DNA from: Chloroflexi bacterium CFX4
GTDB lineage: Bacteria > Chloroflexota > Anaerolineae > Aggregatilineales > UBA2796
Direction: 5' to 3'
DNA length: 49,153 nucleotides
NCBI GenBank assembly: GCA_021404685.1
Contig: QWHC01000025.1
Location: forward strand, 1-49,153
Shown here: positions 24,293-33,375 of the stretch, piece after piece
Layout of the letters: every line of letters begins with the position of its first letter
How positions within the stretch are numbered: position 1 is the stretch's first letter
Made by a program: the position numbers and the translations under genes
The notes under the pieces: generated by a model
Told to the model about the DNA's origin: nothing
Database searches by the model: none
Seen by the model: the letters and a program-made list of their open reading frames with translations, nothing else

Positions 24293-26999
24293 ATGGCAGC
24301 GGTGCTGCATCGCCCAGCAACGCATCCTCAGCACGGACGGGCAAGCGGCGTCCGTCGTTCGGCGTGTAGAGTGCCACAATCAGGCTGAAGGTGGCAGTGG
24401 GTGGCGCGCTGAGCGTGTAGACGCTCTCGAAAATCTCATCCGGCAGCCAGCGTGAGGTTGGGCGCGGGCTTGGCGGCGCGTCCTGCTGGCTGTAGAGCGT
24501 GCCATCAGGGTTAAGCGCTTGCACCGTAACGGTGTAAGCCGTGCTGGGTGAGGCTAAGGTGCGCCACGCCAAGCGCACACGCACCTGATCACCTGCTTGC
24601 GTCACCTCACAGCCGATCAGGGCGATTTGTTCGCCAAAGCGGAAGTTGCACGGCGGCAGATCGGGTGGCGTGTAGCGGCGCGCCACGCCGATCACAGTGA
24701 AAGGTGCTTCAAAGACGGTCTGATCAGCCAAGCTGAGGCGTAAGGTATAGTCGCCTTCGGGCAGATCGGGCGGCAGCGGCACGGCGTAGCGATCAATCAA
24801 ATATTCGCCCGTCCGCCATTCGGCAAATGGATAGGTGTTGCGGGCGGGCTGCCCTTGCCAGAGCGTGATCGGCGTGCCTTGCGTGGGAACGGCGCGCAGC
24901 ACCAGATTGGGCAAGGCGTTCGGCGCTTGGGTTGCTTGCCACACAAGGCTAAAGCGCAGCAGATCGCCTTGTTCGGTTGGCTTGGGCGCTTCAGTCAGGG
25001 CGGCGTAGAGCGTCGGCAGCACAGCAGTGCCTTGCGGCGGCGTGCTGCGCGGTGGGCTGGGCGCCAAGTTAATCTGCCCAACCTGCTCCCACAAGCCTGC
25101 AAAACGGTTGTCGGCATCCACAATGGGCACGTGCGTGCCGCTGCCCTTACTGATCCATGCGGCGTGCAGCGTATAGCTGCCAGGCGGTGCGCCTTCAGGC
25201 AACGGAACGGACAAGGTGAGCAGCAGGCCTTCACCAGCCCGCCAACGGTCGGCTTGCTCAAAATATGGGTGAAAACGTGCGATTTCTTCACCGAATGGAT
25301 CGTGCAGCGCGATGATCGGCGTCAGATCAGCCTGATCAGGCGTCCGCAGCACATCCCACGCCAACAAGAGCTGAACAGACTCTCCGCCGCGCCCATTGTA
25401 TGGAAAAGGCAGATTCGCGCCATGCAGCACATCCGCAAAGTATGCGCCGCTTGCCACACGACGATCTGCGGCTGCCCGTATGCGGTAGGCAGTGAAAGCC
25501 GGCGCGCCATCGGCGCCGTTCGGTGTGGCAAGGCGTGTGCTGCTCTCCTCAAAGCCTACCGTGAGCGCACTGCTAAATAGGCTGTCCACTGTACGCGGAA
25601 AAATATAGAGTGCAGTCTCATTCTTCGGCGATAGAATCAAGTGTTCCGCCATCAGCCAACGGATTTGCCCATGATCGACCTTGTGAGCGAGTACTGTGGC
25701 ATGGTTATAAAAGGCGCTGGCAATGTAGACCATCTCATCAGGCTGCATGTGCGTCTCTAGCCACTGCCCGATCAGTTGCATATCGCCGTGCGCGTCATAG
25801 AACAGGTCAGCGCGCTTTGCCCATGTTGTATAGTCGTGCCAAGTGTTCAGCGCCAAGACTGGGAAAAGTGCGGTAAGGGCAACCATCCGCAGGCGTGGCG
25901 CACGGCGCAGTAGATAGGCGATGCCAAGCGCAGGCGCAAAGAAGATGAGCGGCACCATAGCCACTGAACGCATGTGTGAAGGCGGCAAGCCGCTGACTGC
26001 CACAACGGACGGTGCGATAAGCAGCGGGCAGAGTGCAACGCATAGGGCGGCGAAACGCACTGTTGGCGCAAGCTGCCGCCGCGTGAACAGCCAAGCTGCC
26101 GCGCCGAAACCGATCACCATCAGCACGCCGCTGATCGGATCAAACCACGGGCGCTCAGGGTAAAGGTTATAGCGTAAGAGCGGATCACCGCGCAGGAAGA
26201 ACATCTCGGCGTGCAAGCGCAGGCTTTCCAGCAGAGTTGGCGTTGCGGAGTCAGCATCGGCAACCTGAGTCAGGCGATCTAGGAATACATCAGGCTTGCT
26301 CAGGTAAAAGCTGATCAGTGGCAAGGCAGTGATCAGCAACGCGCCAAAAAAGAGCGCGATCTGCTGGGCGCGCAAGCTGCGCCGCCGCTCAAGGATGAGC
26401 AACGCGATCAGCGGCAGCGGCAGCCACAACGGAAAAATACGGGCTGCCATATAGGTATAGAGCGCCGCGCCGCCGAAAAAGCCGCCAAGCACGGCAGCAA
26501 GCAGCCAGCGCTGGCTGCGGTTGAGTGTGACGAAAAGCAGCCACAGCGAAAGTGCCTCAAGCAGCGGCTGCGGGCTGGTGCGGAAGCCTTGCCGCGTCAG
26601 CCAGACTTGCGCGCCATTCACGGCAAGCCATGCAGCGGCGCTCAGCGCGATCAGCGCGCCATGCGGATGCCTTCCGAACATGGCGCGTCCGAGTGCCAGC
26701 GTTACGGCAACGGTCAAAATGCCCAGAAAGGCACTAGTCAGGCGTGTGGCAAAAATATCCGTCCCGAAGGTTTGCAGCAGCGGCACGGATAAATAGTAGA
26801 AAAGCGCTTCACGTCCGCTGTATGCCTCTACCACCGGGAAGGGTCGGTAGCCGTAGAAGGCAATATCGCGCCCCAGCAGCATATCGGCTGCCTCGTCATA
26901 GTGCAGAGCGGGCGGATAGCGGTGCAGCTCGGCAAGGCGCAGCCACGCCGCCAGAAGCAGCACGGCAAGGGCAAGCGGCAGGTAGAGGCGACTAGGCAT
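24279..26999 (-). CDS. Large GT-C membrane glycosyltransferase (GT39/ArnT-like)
   Basis: 906 residues. The N-terminus has a first span followed by the loop 'HYDEAADMLLGRD', whose acidic residues match the catalytic loop of polyprenyl-phosphate-sugar-dependent GT-C enzymes. About ten more spans run to roughly residue 400. The remaining half is soluble and presumably external, with beta-sandwich-like modules, including a 'PLPPDLPEGDYTL' segment shared with the GT-C protein at 28789. It would add sugars from a lipid carrier to external acceptors. The gene starts 3 bases after the glutaminyl cyclase stop. The acceptor is unknown. Confidence 0.85.
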   Translation of the reverse strand: MPSRLYLPLALAVLLLAAWLRLAELHRYPPALHYDEAADMLLGRDIAFYGYRPFPVVEAYSGREALFYYLSVPLLQTFGTDIFATRLTSAFLGILTVAVTLALGRAMFGRHPHGALIALSAAAWLAVNGAQVWLTRQGFRTSPQPLLEALSLWLLFVTLNRSQRWLLAAVLGGFFGGAALYTYMAARIFPLWLPLPLIALLILERRRSLRAQQIALFFGALLITALPLISFYLSKPDVFLDRLTQVADADSATPTLLESLRLHAEMFFLRGDPLLRYNLYPERPWFDPISGVLMVIGFGAAAWLFTRRQLAPTVRFAALCVALCPLLIAPSVVAVSGLPPSHMRSVAMVPLIFFAPALGIAYLLRRAPRLRMVALTALFPVLALNTWHDYTTWAKRADLFYDAHGDMQLIGQWLETHMQPDEMVYIASAFYNHATVLAHKVDHGQIRWLMAEHLILSPKNETALYIFPRTVDSLFSSALTVGFEESSTRLATPNGADGAPAFTAYRIRAAADRRVASGAYFADVLHGANLPFPYNGRGGESVQLLLAWDVLRTPDQADLTPIIALHDPFGEEIARFHPYFEQADRWRAGEGLLLTLSVPLPEGAPPGSYTLHAAWISKGSGTHVPIVDADNRFAGLWEQVGQINLAPSPPRSTPPQGTAVLPTLYAALTEAPKPTEQGDLLRFSLVWQATQAPNALPNLVLRAVPTQGTPITLWQGQPARNTYPFAEWRTGEYLIDRYAVPLPPDLPEGDYTLRLSLADQTVFEAPFTVIGVARRYTPPDLPPCNFRFGEQIALIGCEVTQAGDQVRVRLAWRTLASPSTAYTVTVQALNPDGTLYSQQDAPPSPRPTSRWLPDEIFESVYTLSAPPTATFSLIVALYTPNDGRRLPVRAEDALLGDAAPLPFTAR

Positions 27000-27002
27000 A
27001 AC

Positions 27003-27845
27003 TCAGCGTGAGAGCGGCGTGGGCGTTAAATAGCCTTCGGGCAGTTCAGGCACGAATTGCACTTCAAACATCCAGCCCCACAGCTTGCCGGTGATGAAAA
27101 AGCGCTCTGATTCAGGATCATAGGCAATGCCGTTGAGCGTTCCCCAATGCCCGATTGCCTCGCGTTCTTCGGGCGTCAGCAGGTTGGCGGCGTCAATCAC
27201 GGCTGTGATGCGCCCTGTCTGTTTATCAATCCGCAAAATGTCATCGCTGAACCAGACGTTGGCATAAATAGAGTCGCCCACACACTCCAGCTCATTCAAG
27301 TTACGCACATAGTCACCGTCGCGCAGAACCTCAAGGCGGCGCACCTCTTGGAACGTCTCAGGATCACGCACAAAAATGATGTGGCTGCCGTTGCTCATGT
27401 AGAGCTGTTCATCCGCCTCATCGTAACACAAGCCCCAGCCCTCGCCGATGTAGGTGAAGGCGGAAAGTTTATCAAACGTCTCAAGGTCATAGACGAAAGC
27501 GACCTGTTCCTGCCATGTGATCTGAATAAGGCGATCTCCAACTTTTGCCAACCCTTCGGCGAAAAATTGCTGTTCAAGTTCGGTCTGTTGCAGCACCTCA
27601 CCCGTCAGCATGTCCACCTTGCGAAGGGTAGATTTGCCGTACAGACCTGTGCTTTCATAGAAAAAACCGTTGTGAATGAGCAGTCCTTGTGTATATGCCT
27701 CAGGATCATGCCGCCGCACCGAAAGAATCTGGACGCGCAGTTGTTCAGGCTTATCGGGCGCCTCTTGTGCGGTCAGGGCAACCCATGGCAACGCGATCAG
27801 GGCGAAAAGTGCGATTGCAGGCAGAAGGCGGGTAAGTTTCGTCAT
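27003..27845 (-). CDS. Glutaminyl-peptide cyclotransferase, secreted beta-propeller type
   Basis: 280 residues with a signal peptide (1-28). The sequence shows 'DPEAYTQGLLIHNGFFYESTGLYGKSTLRKV' near the N-terminus of the mature protein, 'FAEGL', 'IQITWQEQ', 'LYMSNGS' and 'LNELECV', and ends with 'GHWGTLNGIAYDPESERFFITGKLW'. This is the plant/bacterial type glutaminyl cyclase, which turns N-terminal Gln into pyroglutamate and protects secreted proteins. It is co-directional with, and 3 bases before, the GT-C gene, so both may modify exported proteins; that link is inference. Confidence 0.93.
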   Translation of the reverse strand: MTKLTRLLPAIALFALIALPWVALTAQEAPDKPEQLRVQILSVRRHDPEAYTQGLLIHNGFFYESTGLYGKSTLRKVDMLTGEVLQQTELEQQFFAEGLAKVGDRLIQITWQEQVAFVYDLETFDKLSAFTYIGEGWGLCYDEADEQLYMSNGSHIIFVRDPETFQEVRRLEVLRDGDYVRNLNELECVGDSIYANVWFSDDILRIDKQTGRITAVIDAANLLTPEEREAIGHWGTLNGIAYDPESERFFITGKLWGWMFEVQFVPELPEGYLTPTPLSR

Positions 27846-28010
27846 GCTAATAGGCTTTCATCTTCATCTCAGAGGCGGAATTGTAGCGCCTGCCGCCCTG
27901 CCTGCCAACCACTACCGCGTAACAGACTTTGTAACGGGCATTTGCGATAGAATAGGCTACAATAAGCGCATTCTCTGCACAAAAGCCTAACAATTTGGAA
28001 GGTAGTTTCC

Positions 28011-28799
28011 ATGCCCGCCTTTACTGTATGTGTGGCACAAATGAACATCAAAGATGGCGATCCGCGCAAGAATTGGGCAACCATGCAAGCCCTGACCGAA
28101 GAAGCGGCACGACGCGGCGCTGAACTGGTTGTTTTCCCTGAACTGTGGGATAACGGCTATATGCTGGAAAAGGCAAAGGAATTTGCCAGCCCGCTGGCGA
28201 GCGGCTTGTTTGCACAGGTGGCGGCGCTCTCGCGCAACCACAAGCTGTTCATCCTCGGCTCGATGTTGGAAAAGCGCGGCGTTGGCGTCTATAACAGCAT
28301 GGCAGTCTTTTCGCCACAAGCCGGCGTTTTGGGTGTGTATCGCAAGGTGCATCTGTTTGAGCCGCTGCAAGAGCCGCAGTATCTGGTAGAAGGTGAAGCA
28401 CCGCTCAGTGTGGATTTACCTTGGGGAACGCTTGGCTGCGCCATTTGCTACGATCTGCGCTTCCCCGAGCTGTTCCGACGCTACTTCATAGACGGTGCGA
28501 AGCTGTTGGTCATCCCGGCGGAGTGGCCTCAAGCGCGCCTTCAGCATTGGCGCACGCTTTTGCAGGCACGTGCCATTGAAAATCAGGCGTTCGTGATCGG
28601 CTGTAACCGCGTAGGCGAATATAACGGAACACGCTTCGGCGGGCATTCAATGATCATTGATCCATGGGGCGAGTTGGTCGCAGAGGCAGGCAGTGAAGAA
28701 ATGCTGCTCACCGTCCGCATCAACACCGACCTTGTCGGCGAAGTCCAGCAGCGTTTGCCCGTCCTGAACGACCGCCGTCCTAGTGTCTATGGTATTTAG
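28011..28799 (+). CDS. Nitrilase-superfamily carbon-nitrogen hydrolase
   Basis: 262 residues with the catalytic triad visible: Glu44 ('VVFPELW'), Lys112 ('VYRKVHLFEP') and Cys146 ('AICYDLRFPE'). 'QARAIENQAFVIGCNRVG' is typical of the omega-amidase/Nit2-like branch, which removes amides from compounds such as 2-oxoglutaramate, but the exact substrate is not determined by sequence alone. GGAAGGTAG precedes the ATG. The gene overlaps the start of the next one by about 11 bases. Confidence 0.93.
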   Translation: MPAFTVCVAQMNIKDGDPRKNWATMQALTEEAARRGAELVVFPELWDNGYMLEKAKEFASPLASGLFAQVAALSRNHKLFILGSMLEKRGVGVYNSMAVFSPQAGVLGVYRKVHLFEPLQEPQYLVEGEAPLSVDLPWGTLGCAICYDLRFPELFRRYFIDGAKLLVIPAEWPQARLQHWRTLLQARAIENQAFVIGCNRVGEYNGTRFGGHSMIIDPWGELVAEAGSEEMLLTVRINTDLVGEVQQRLPVLNDRRPSVYGI

Positions 28800-30936
28800 G
28801 TGGTTCGACCGCGCACCTGATTGGGTGGCTGCCGCAATTATAGGTTGGTTCAGCCTGCTGGCAATCGCCTTTGCGGCTGCCACGCCGTTTGGCGAAGCAC
28901 CGGACGAAGTGCCGCACTTCCTCTATGTACACTACGTGCTGGAAGAAGGGCTGCCAATCGTCGGCGATAAGGCAAGCGTCTTTGCGCGTGGCGATACGCA
29001 GCGTTCGCATCCGCCGCTTTATTATCTGATCGGTGCGTTGTTGGTGGCAGATACACACAGAGCAGATTTCGCCGAATACATGCCGCTCAATCCATTCGGC
29101 TCAATAGGCGTGGTCAGCAGTGCCAACTTGAACAATCACCTGCATCGGCAGTCTTACAGTGGCGACTCAGGCATCGCTTTTTGGCGGCTGCGGCTATATA
29201 GCATTGTCCTTGCCTGCGGCACGCTGTGGTTCACCTACCTAACCGGCAAGCGCTTATTCAGTGCGCCGGTTGGTTTGGCTGCCAGCCTTTTGTTAGCCAG
29301 CATCCCAACCTTTATTCACATCAGCAGCAGCATCAACGATGATAACCTGATCACGCTGATGAGCGCGCTGTGCATTTACCTGTGTGCGCGTGCGCTAACG
29401 GGCGATAGCAGCCTTCGCAACACGCTGCTGGTCGGCTTGAGCGTAGGGGCAGGCTTGCTCAGCAAGCAGCACGGCATCGCACTCTTGGGCTACCTTGGGC
29501 TAACAGCGCTGCTTGGGCTGTGGCAGCGCGTCTGGACGTGGCGCTATGCCTCCCGCTGGCTGCTTATCACGGTTGGCGTGGCGGCGCTCACCACAAGCTG
29601 GTGGTACCTCCGCAATGTGATGCTCTACGGCGATCCCTTGGCAGCAGAGGTCACGCTTGCCTTATGGGGACGTGGTGATCGTCCCTTGCTGCTTGCCGAG
29701 TTTGAGGCGATCTGGTTCTCCTTCTGGATGATACTCGGCTATTTCAACATACGCGGCGCAGAGTGGCTGTATGTCTATGTGGGCGCGCTAACGCTCTTGG
29801 GTGGCGCAGGGCTGGCGTGGTGGATGCTCCGTGAGCGTACGGATCGGCTGCCGGCAGCCTTCTTGGCTGGCTGCTTCCTCAGCCTGAATGTGGTGGTCTT
29901 TGTGATGCTGCTGCGGGTGGCAGGCGGGCAAGGGCGCATCTACTTCCCGGTGGCAGGTGTTTTTGCCCTGCTCTTGATAGTTGGCTGGCGCGCCTTGATC
30001 GGCAAGTTTGCGCCACTGGTTGCCCTGCCGCTGGCAGCCATGTCGCTTATCACGCCCTTCACCTATCTGCCGCGTGCCTATCCAACCCTTGACGTGGTGG
30101 ACACCGTGCCGCCTACGGCAACGCGCCTTGCCATACGTGCCGAAACGCTCACCTTGCACGCCTACGCGCTGGAGACGCCCATCCTTGTGCGTGGCGCACC
30201 GCTGCGCCTGACGCTCTACTTTTCCGGCAAGCACGTCGAAAATGCCCACTTCTTCGCTGTGGTCGTCAATCCGCGCACAGGGGAAGGCATCGGCGGCGTG
30301 GATACCTTCTTGGGCATGGCAGCCAGCGCCGACCTCAACCCTGATCGGCTCTACCGTACCACCGTCAGCATTCCCATGCTCACAGATTTGCCACCACAGC
30401 CACCCATGCAAGTGCAAGTGCAGCTTGGTTGGCGTGTCGGCGCAGGCGGACGCGCCTTGCCGTTACGGACGCTTGACGGTGCGCCGCTTGAAAGCCTTGT
30501 GGTGAATGGTGCCGTGCTGCTGGATTCGGCTTGGCAACCGCCGCTCGCCGAAACAAGGGTAGAAGCTACCTTTGGTGGAGCGCTGCGCCTGATGGGCTAC
30601 ACGCTTAGCACGGCGACCGTGCGCGGCGGCGATGATCTGAGTATCACACTGCATTGGGAAGGCATCTCGCCCTTGATGGCAGACTACCAACTGGCGTTCG
30701 GCGTGCTGGATGAACGCGATCAGATCGTGGTGCAGGCAGATGGCGCGCCGCACGGCTATCCTACCTCAGCCTGGCAAATTGGCGTCCCCTTTGTGGAGCG
30801 CCGCTACCTCAGGCTGCCGCCCGATCTGCCCAGCGGCGCTTACCGCCTCTACATCGGCTGGTATGACCACAACGGCGAACGGCTGCCCCTGCCCAACGGT
30901 GAAACGCTCTATTTTGTGCCGCTGCGCGCTGAGTAG
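28789..30936 (+). CDS. GT-C membrane glycosyltransferase-like protein
   Basis: 715 residues. The N-terminus has one span, then the acidic loop 'GEAPDEVPHFLYVHY' and 'RSHPPLYYLIGAL', as in dolichyl-phosphate-mannose-type GT-C enzymes, and about ten membrane spans. 'NDDNLITLMSALC' is a second conserved element. The soluble C-terminal part (about 450-715) has beta-sandwich modules ending 'LRLPPDLPSGAYRLYIGWYDHNGERLPL', like the enzyme at 24279. ATG 28789 is taken; a GTG at 28783 is also possible. It overlaps the nitrilase gene end. Donor and acceptor are unknown. Confidence 0.85.
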   Translation: MVFRWFDRAPDWVAAAIIGWFSLLAIAFAAATPFGEAPDEVPHFLYVHYVLEEGLPIVGDKASVFARGDTQRSHPPLYYLIGALLVADTHRADFAEYMPLNPFGSIGVVSSANLNNHLHRQSYSGDSGIAFWRLRLYSIVLACGTLWFTYLTGKRLFSAPVGLAASLLLASIPTFIHISSSINDDNLITLMSALCIYLCARALTGDSSLRNTLLVGLSVGAGLLSKQHGIALLGYLGLTALLGLWQRVWTWRYASRWLLITVGVAALTTSWWYLRNVMLYGDPLAAEVTLALWGRGDRPLLLAEFEAIWFSFWMILGYFNIRGAEWLYVYVGALTLLGGAGLAWWMLRERTDRLPAAFLAGCFLSLNVVVFVMLLRVAGGQGRIYFPVAGVFALLLIVGWRALIGKFAPLVALPLAAMSLITPFTYLPRAYPTLDVVDTVPPTATRLAIRAETLTLHAYALETPILVRGAPLRLTLYFSGKHVENAHFFAVVVNPRTGEGIGGVDTFLGMAASADLNPDRLYRTTVSIPMLTDLPPQPPMQVQVQLGWRVGAGGRALPLRTLDGAPLESLVVNGAVLLDSAWQPPLAETRVEATFGGALRLMGYTLSTATVRGGDDLSITLHWEGISPLMADYQLAFGVLDERDQIVVQADGAPHGYPTSAWQIGVPFVERRYLRLPPDLPSGAYRLYIGWYDHNGERLPLPNGETLYFVPLRAE

Positions 30937-30937
30937 G

Positions 30938-30946
30938 TGCTATAAT
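30938..30946 (+). promoter_or_regulatory. Extended -10 promoter for the DUF5063-like gene
   Basis: TGC directly precedes a perfect TATAAT at 30941-30946, 36 bases before the ATG at 30983. It begins immediately after the stop of the preceding gene. Confidence 0.6.
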
Positions 30947-30982
30947 CACAACACCTTTAGCAAAGATTAGGTGAGATCAGCT

Positions 30983-31486
30983 ATGTCCGAGTGGACTTTA
31001 ACGCCCGAAGTTGCCAATTTTGTGGATAACGCGCGCCATTTCTGCGAGTTTTGCGAGGAGTCGCACACCTTTGAGCTAGGTGAGCGCCTGCTGCGCGGCG
31101 CGATCCTTGTGGCGAACCTCTACAGTGCGGGCTTGTTTCTGCCTGAACAAGCGCCACCCGAAGAACCGATTCAGCCTCACTTTGATGAGCTGAACGACTT
31201 TCCCGGCTTTGCCGAACTCACCCTGTTCTGGCAAGTGAAGGACGCACACGAATGGAGCGCACCGGTGGTAGGCTCACTCTCAGAGACATTGGTCGGCATT
31301 TACCGCGATGTGAAGCGTGCGCTCCTCATCTTTGATGAAGGCTACGCGACTGGCAACTCGCTGCTGATGCACCAAGCCGCGTGGGATTGGCAGCACCACA
31401 TGGAGCGTGTGTGGGGCGACCATGCAGTAGACGCCTTGCGCGGACTGCACAGCGCCATGAACAAGCTGCACAACGGGCAGGGCTAA
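30983..31486 (+). CDS. DUF5063-like small cytosolic protein
   Basis: 167 residues, all helical in appearance, no signal peptide. 'FVDNARHFCEFCEE' near the start and 'VGSLSETLVGIYRDVKRALLIFDEG' and 'HWGDHAVDALRGLHSAM'-like end sequence are reminiscent of DUF5063 proteins, a family of unknown function. The ATG at 30983 is preferred because AGGTGAG sits 7 bases before it; an earlier GTG at 30971 lies inside that site. Convergent with the next gene, 5 bases away. Confidence 0.7.
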   Translation: MSEWTLTPEVANFVDNARHFCEFCEESHTFELGERLLRGAILVANLYSAGLFLPEQAPPEEPIQPHFDELNDFPGFAELTLFWQVKDAHEWSAPVVGSLSETLVGIYRDVKRALLIFDEGYATGNSLLMHQAAWDWQHHMERVWGDHAVDALRGLHSAMNKLHNGQG

Positions 31487-31491
31487 GGGCA

Positions 31492-31875
31492 TTAACTGTT
31501 CGTTGTTAGCGTGCGGACGCGTTCCAGTGCTTCATCAAAGGTTTTGACAAGCACCATGTTGCGGGTGCTGTTGGGTGCCACACGGCTGATCAAACCGGCA
31601 AGCGTTTCCAGAAAAACGCTTTTCGTCACACCAATTACGCGCTTTTGGCGTGGATGCACCAACTTGCTGATCTTCTTGGCAACCGACAGCACCTGAAAAG
31701 TGGGATTGCCCATCTGTGAGACATCGAAGATCAGCGTTACCTCATGCGGCACCGCCTCGATCATGGCATAGGTTTCTTCGGCAAGGGTAACGATCTCGCT
31801 CACTTGAAGGGGATCAGTCAGTTTTTGGTGAATAATCGTATGTTCGGCATCAAGCCAATGGACTGCGGCAGGCAT
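31492..31875 (-). CDS. Small protein, possibly STAS/SpoIIAA-like
   Basis: 127 residues, no signal peptide. The pattern is alternating strands and helices: 'VTLIFDVSQM' followed by a helix, then 'RVIGVTKSV', a helix and 'MVLVKTFDEALERV'. The last block resembles the end of STAS or SpoIIAA-like proteins, where a strand precedes a final helix, but I see no certain phospho-Ser. Function unknown. It is a single gene with its own upstream region. Confidence 0.6.
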   Translation of the reverse strand: MPAAVHWLDAEHTIIHQKLTDPLQVSEIVTLAEETYAMIEAVPHEVTLIFDVSQMGNPTFQVLSVAKKISKLVHPRQKRVIGVTKSVFLETLAGLISRVAPNSTRNMVLVKTFDEALERVRTLTTNS

Positions 31876-31958
31876 AATACACTCTCATTTTTTAGTGGGT
31901 AGTGATGTTAGTGCCAATGTTTAACTCTTCAATTAACCTATCACAGTTCAAAGGTGGT

Positions 31959-31964
31959 TGTCAA
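31959..31964 (-). promoter_or_regulatory. Perfect -35 box (TTGACA) upstream of the STAS-like gene
   Basis: TTGACA on the minus strand, with only a poor -10 (TAGGTT or ATAGGT) at the right spacing, 84 bases before the ATG at 31875. The remainder of 31876-32157 holds only a short inverted repeat and no gene. Confidence 0.35.
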
Positions 31965-32053
31965 GCCGCCAATTAAACAGGGAGTGGTGCGCTAAGGGAG
32001 GACATTCGCGGGTTGAACAAGTCCGACCCCTATGTAAATCACGTTATTCTTAG

Positions 32054-32073
32054 GGGCAGGATAAATCCTGCCC
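32054..32073. repeat. Short perfect inverted repeat in intergenic DNA
   Basis: Nine bases at 32054-32062 are repeated in inverted form at 32065-32073, around AA. No T-run follows. It lies between the STAS-like and LysM genes, both on the minus strand. Confidence 0.55.
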
Positions 32074-32157
32074 AGTTGCCCAATATGCACACCATAAGCG
32101 GTGACTTCGAGAAGGCTTCCCTCTCACCCTTACCCTTTATTCGTTTTTGAAAGACGT

Positions 32158-33375
32158 TTACTCAAGGATCACACGCACCTCACAAGGCGGCGGGAAGTTG
32201 CCTGTCTTATCCACCACCGTCAGGCGCAGCCAATAGACGCCGTTGGGCAGCAGCGCCGTGTTAAAGTCTGCCAACACACCATTCACCACTGCCGATGGGC
32301 GCGTGATGATGTTCTGCCATGCGGCAGAAGCCTCAGCACGAATTTCGACCTTGTAGAACTGAAAATCGGCATGGGTAGCGCTGCCTGTGATGGTGAATAC
32401 GCCGCGCAATGTGCCGTCAGGCTGTAAGTTTGTCATTTGCTGCTGTGGGTTACCGCAGTTGCGAATGGCAATGCCACCTAACGTTGGGGGCGCAGGGCTG
32501 ATTGGGCGCGGCAGGTACAGCACCTCACCAGCGCTCAGCCGCGAGGGATCACTAATGCAGTTGGCACGTGCCAGTTCGGCCAGGCTGATGCCAGCCCGTC
32601 GGGCGATGCTGAAAAGCGTCTCGCCAACCTGCACGGTATAGGGCGTCCAGTCGCGGCGCAGCGTGCAGGGTGTGCCAGTGGCAGCTGCAATCACAAAGGG
32701 CGTGGCGGTTGGCGTCAGCAAATCGGGCGGGAAGGTTGGCACAAACAGGGTCGGTGTGGGCGTGGGCGTTGCCGTGAAGGTGGCGCTGGGTGTGAAGGTG
32801 GGCGTCGCCGTCGGTGTGTGGGTTGATGTGGGGGTCGCTGTGAAGGTGCGTGTTGCCGTCGGTGTGGCAGTCGCGGTTGCCGTCAGGGTTGGCGTGGGTG
32901 TGCGGCTGAAAGTTGCGCTGGGTGTGGCGCTGGGCGTGATTGTCTGCGTCAGGGTTGCGGTGGGTGTGCGGCTTGGCGTCTGGGTCGGGGCAAGGGTGCG
33001 CGTCGCGGTTGTGGTGTTGGTTGGGCTGCTAATTAAGGGCGCGTTGGTATTTGGCTCAGGCGTGCTGCCTAGCGGCTCGGTTGGGCTGAGGGTCGGCTGT
33101 TGCGTTGGCGGCTCAGGTGTGGCAGTTGGATTTATGACCTCAGTCGGTGTGGTGGGCGCATCGGCAGGCGTCAGGCTTGGCGGCAAGTCCGTTGGGCGCG
33201 TCGGTGTGTCGGCAGCACTGTTGTCGGGCGTGGCGCTGGCAGCTTGCCCAACCTGAGTCGGCGCAGCATCAGCGCGTTGGCTGAGCGTCAGCACCACACC
33301 AAAGACCAACGCCAATGCCAGCATCCCAATTGCCACAAGGGCAACTACCACTTCACTACCTGCATCACGACGCAT
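32158..33375 (-). CDS. Membrane-anchored LysM protein with Thr-Pro-rich stalk
   Basis: 405 residues. A hydrophobic segment follows a basic start and looks like a signal anchor. A long Pro/Thr-rich stalk of repeated T-P-T/T-A-T units (about 40-215) leads to a LysM domain ('TPYTVQVGETLFSIARRAGISLAELARANCISDPS', near residues 230-280, ending 'LSAGEVLYLPRP'), which binds peptidoglycan or chitin-like glycans. A final 100-residue beta-type domain remains. ATG 33375 has AGGTGG 9 bases upstream and overlaps the histidine-kinase-like gene end by 11 bases, so the two are probably co-translated. Confidence 0.85.
   Translation of the reverse strand: MRRDAGSEVVVALVAIGMLALALVFGVVLTLSQRADAAPTQVGQAASATPDNSAADTPTRPTDLPPSLTPADAPTTPTEVINPTATPEPPTQQPTLSPTEPLGSTPEPNTNAPLISSPTNTTTATRTLAPTQTPSRTPTATLTQTITPSATPSATFSRTPTPTLTATATATPTATRTFTATPTSTHTPTATPTFTPSATFTATPTPTPTLFVPTFPPDLLTPTATPFVIAAATGTPCTLRRDWTPYTVQVGETLFSIARRAGISLAELARANCISDPSRLSAGEVLYLPRPISPAPPTLGGIAIRNCGNPQQQMTNLQPDGTLRGVFTITGSATHADFQFYKVEIRAEASAAWQNIITRPSAVVNGVLADFNTALLPNGVYWLRLTVVDKTGNFPPPCEVRVILE
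32720..33030. repeat. Degenerate tandem repeat encoding the LysM protein stalk
   Basis: A run of short GTTGGCGT/GTGGGTGT-like units in steps of 6 bases on the plus strand encodes the Thr-Pro/Thr-Ala stalk. It resembles 16746-17200 but is a separate tract. Confidence 0.65.
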
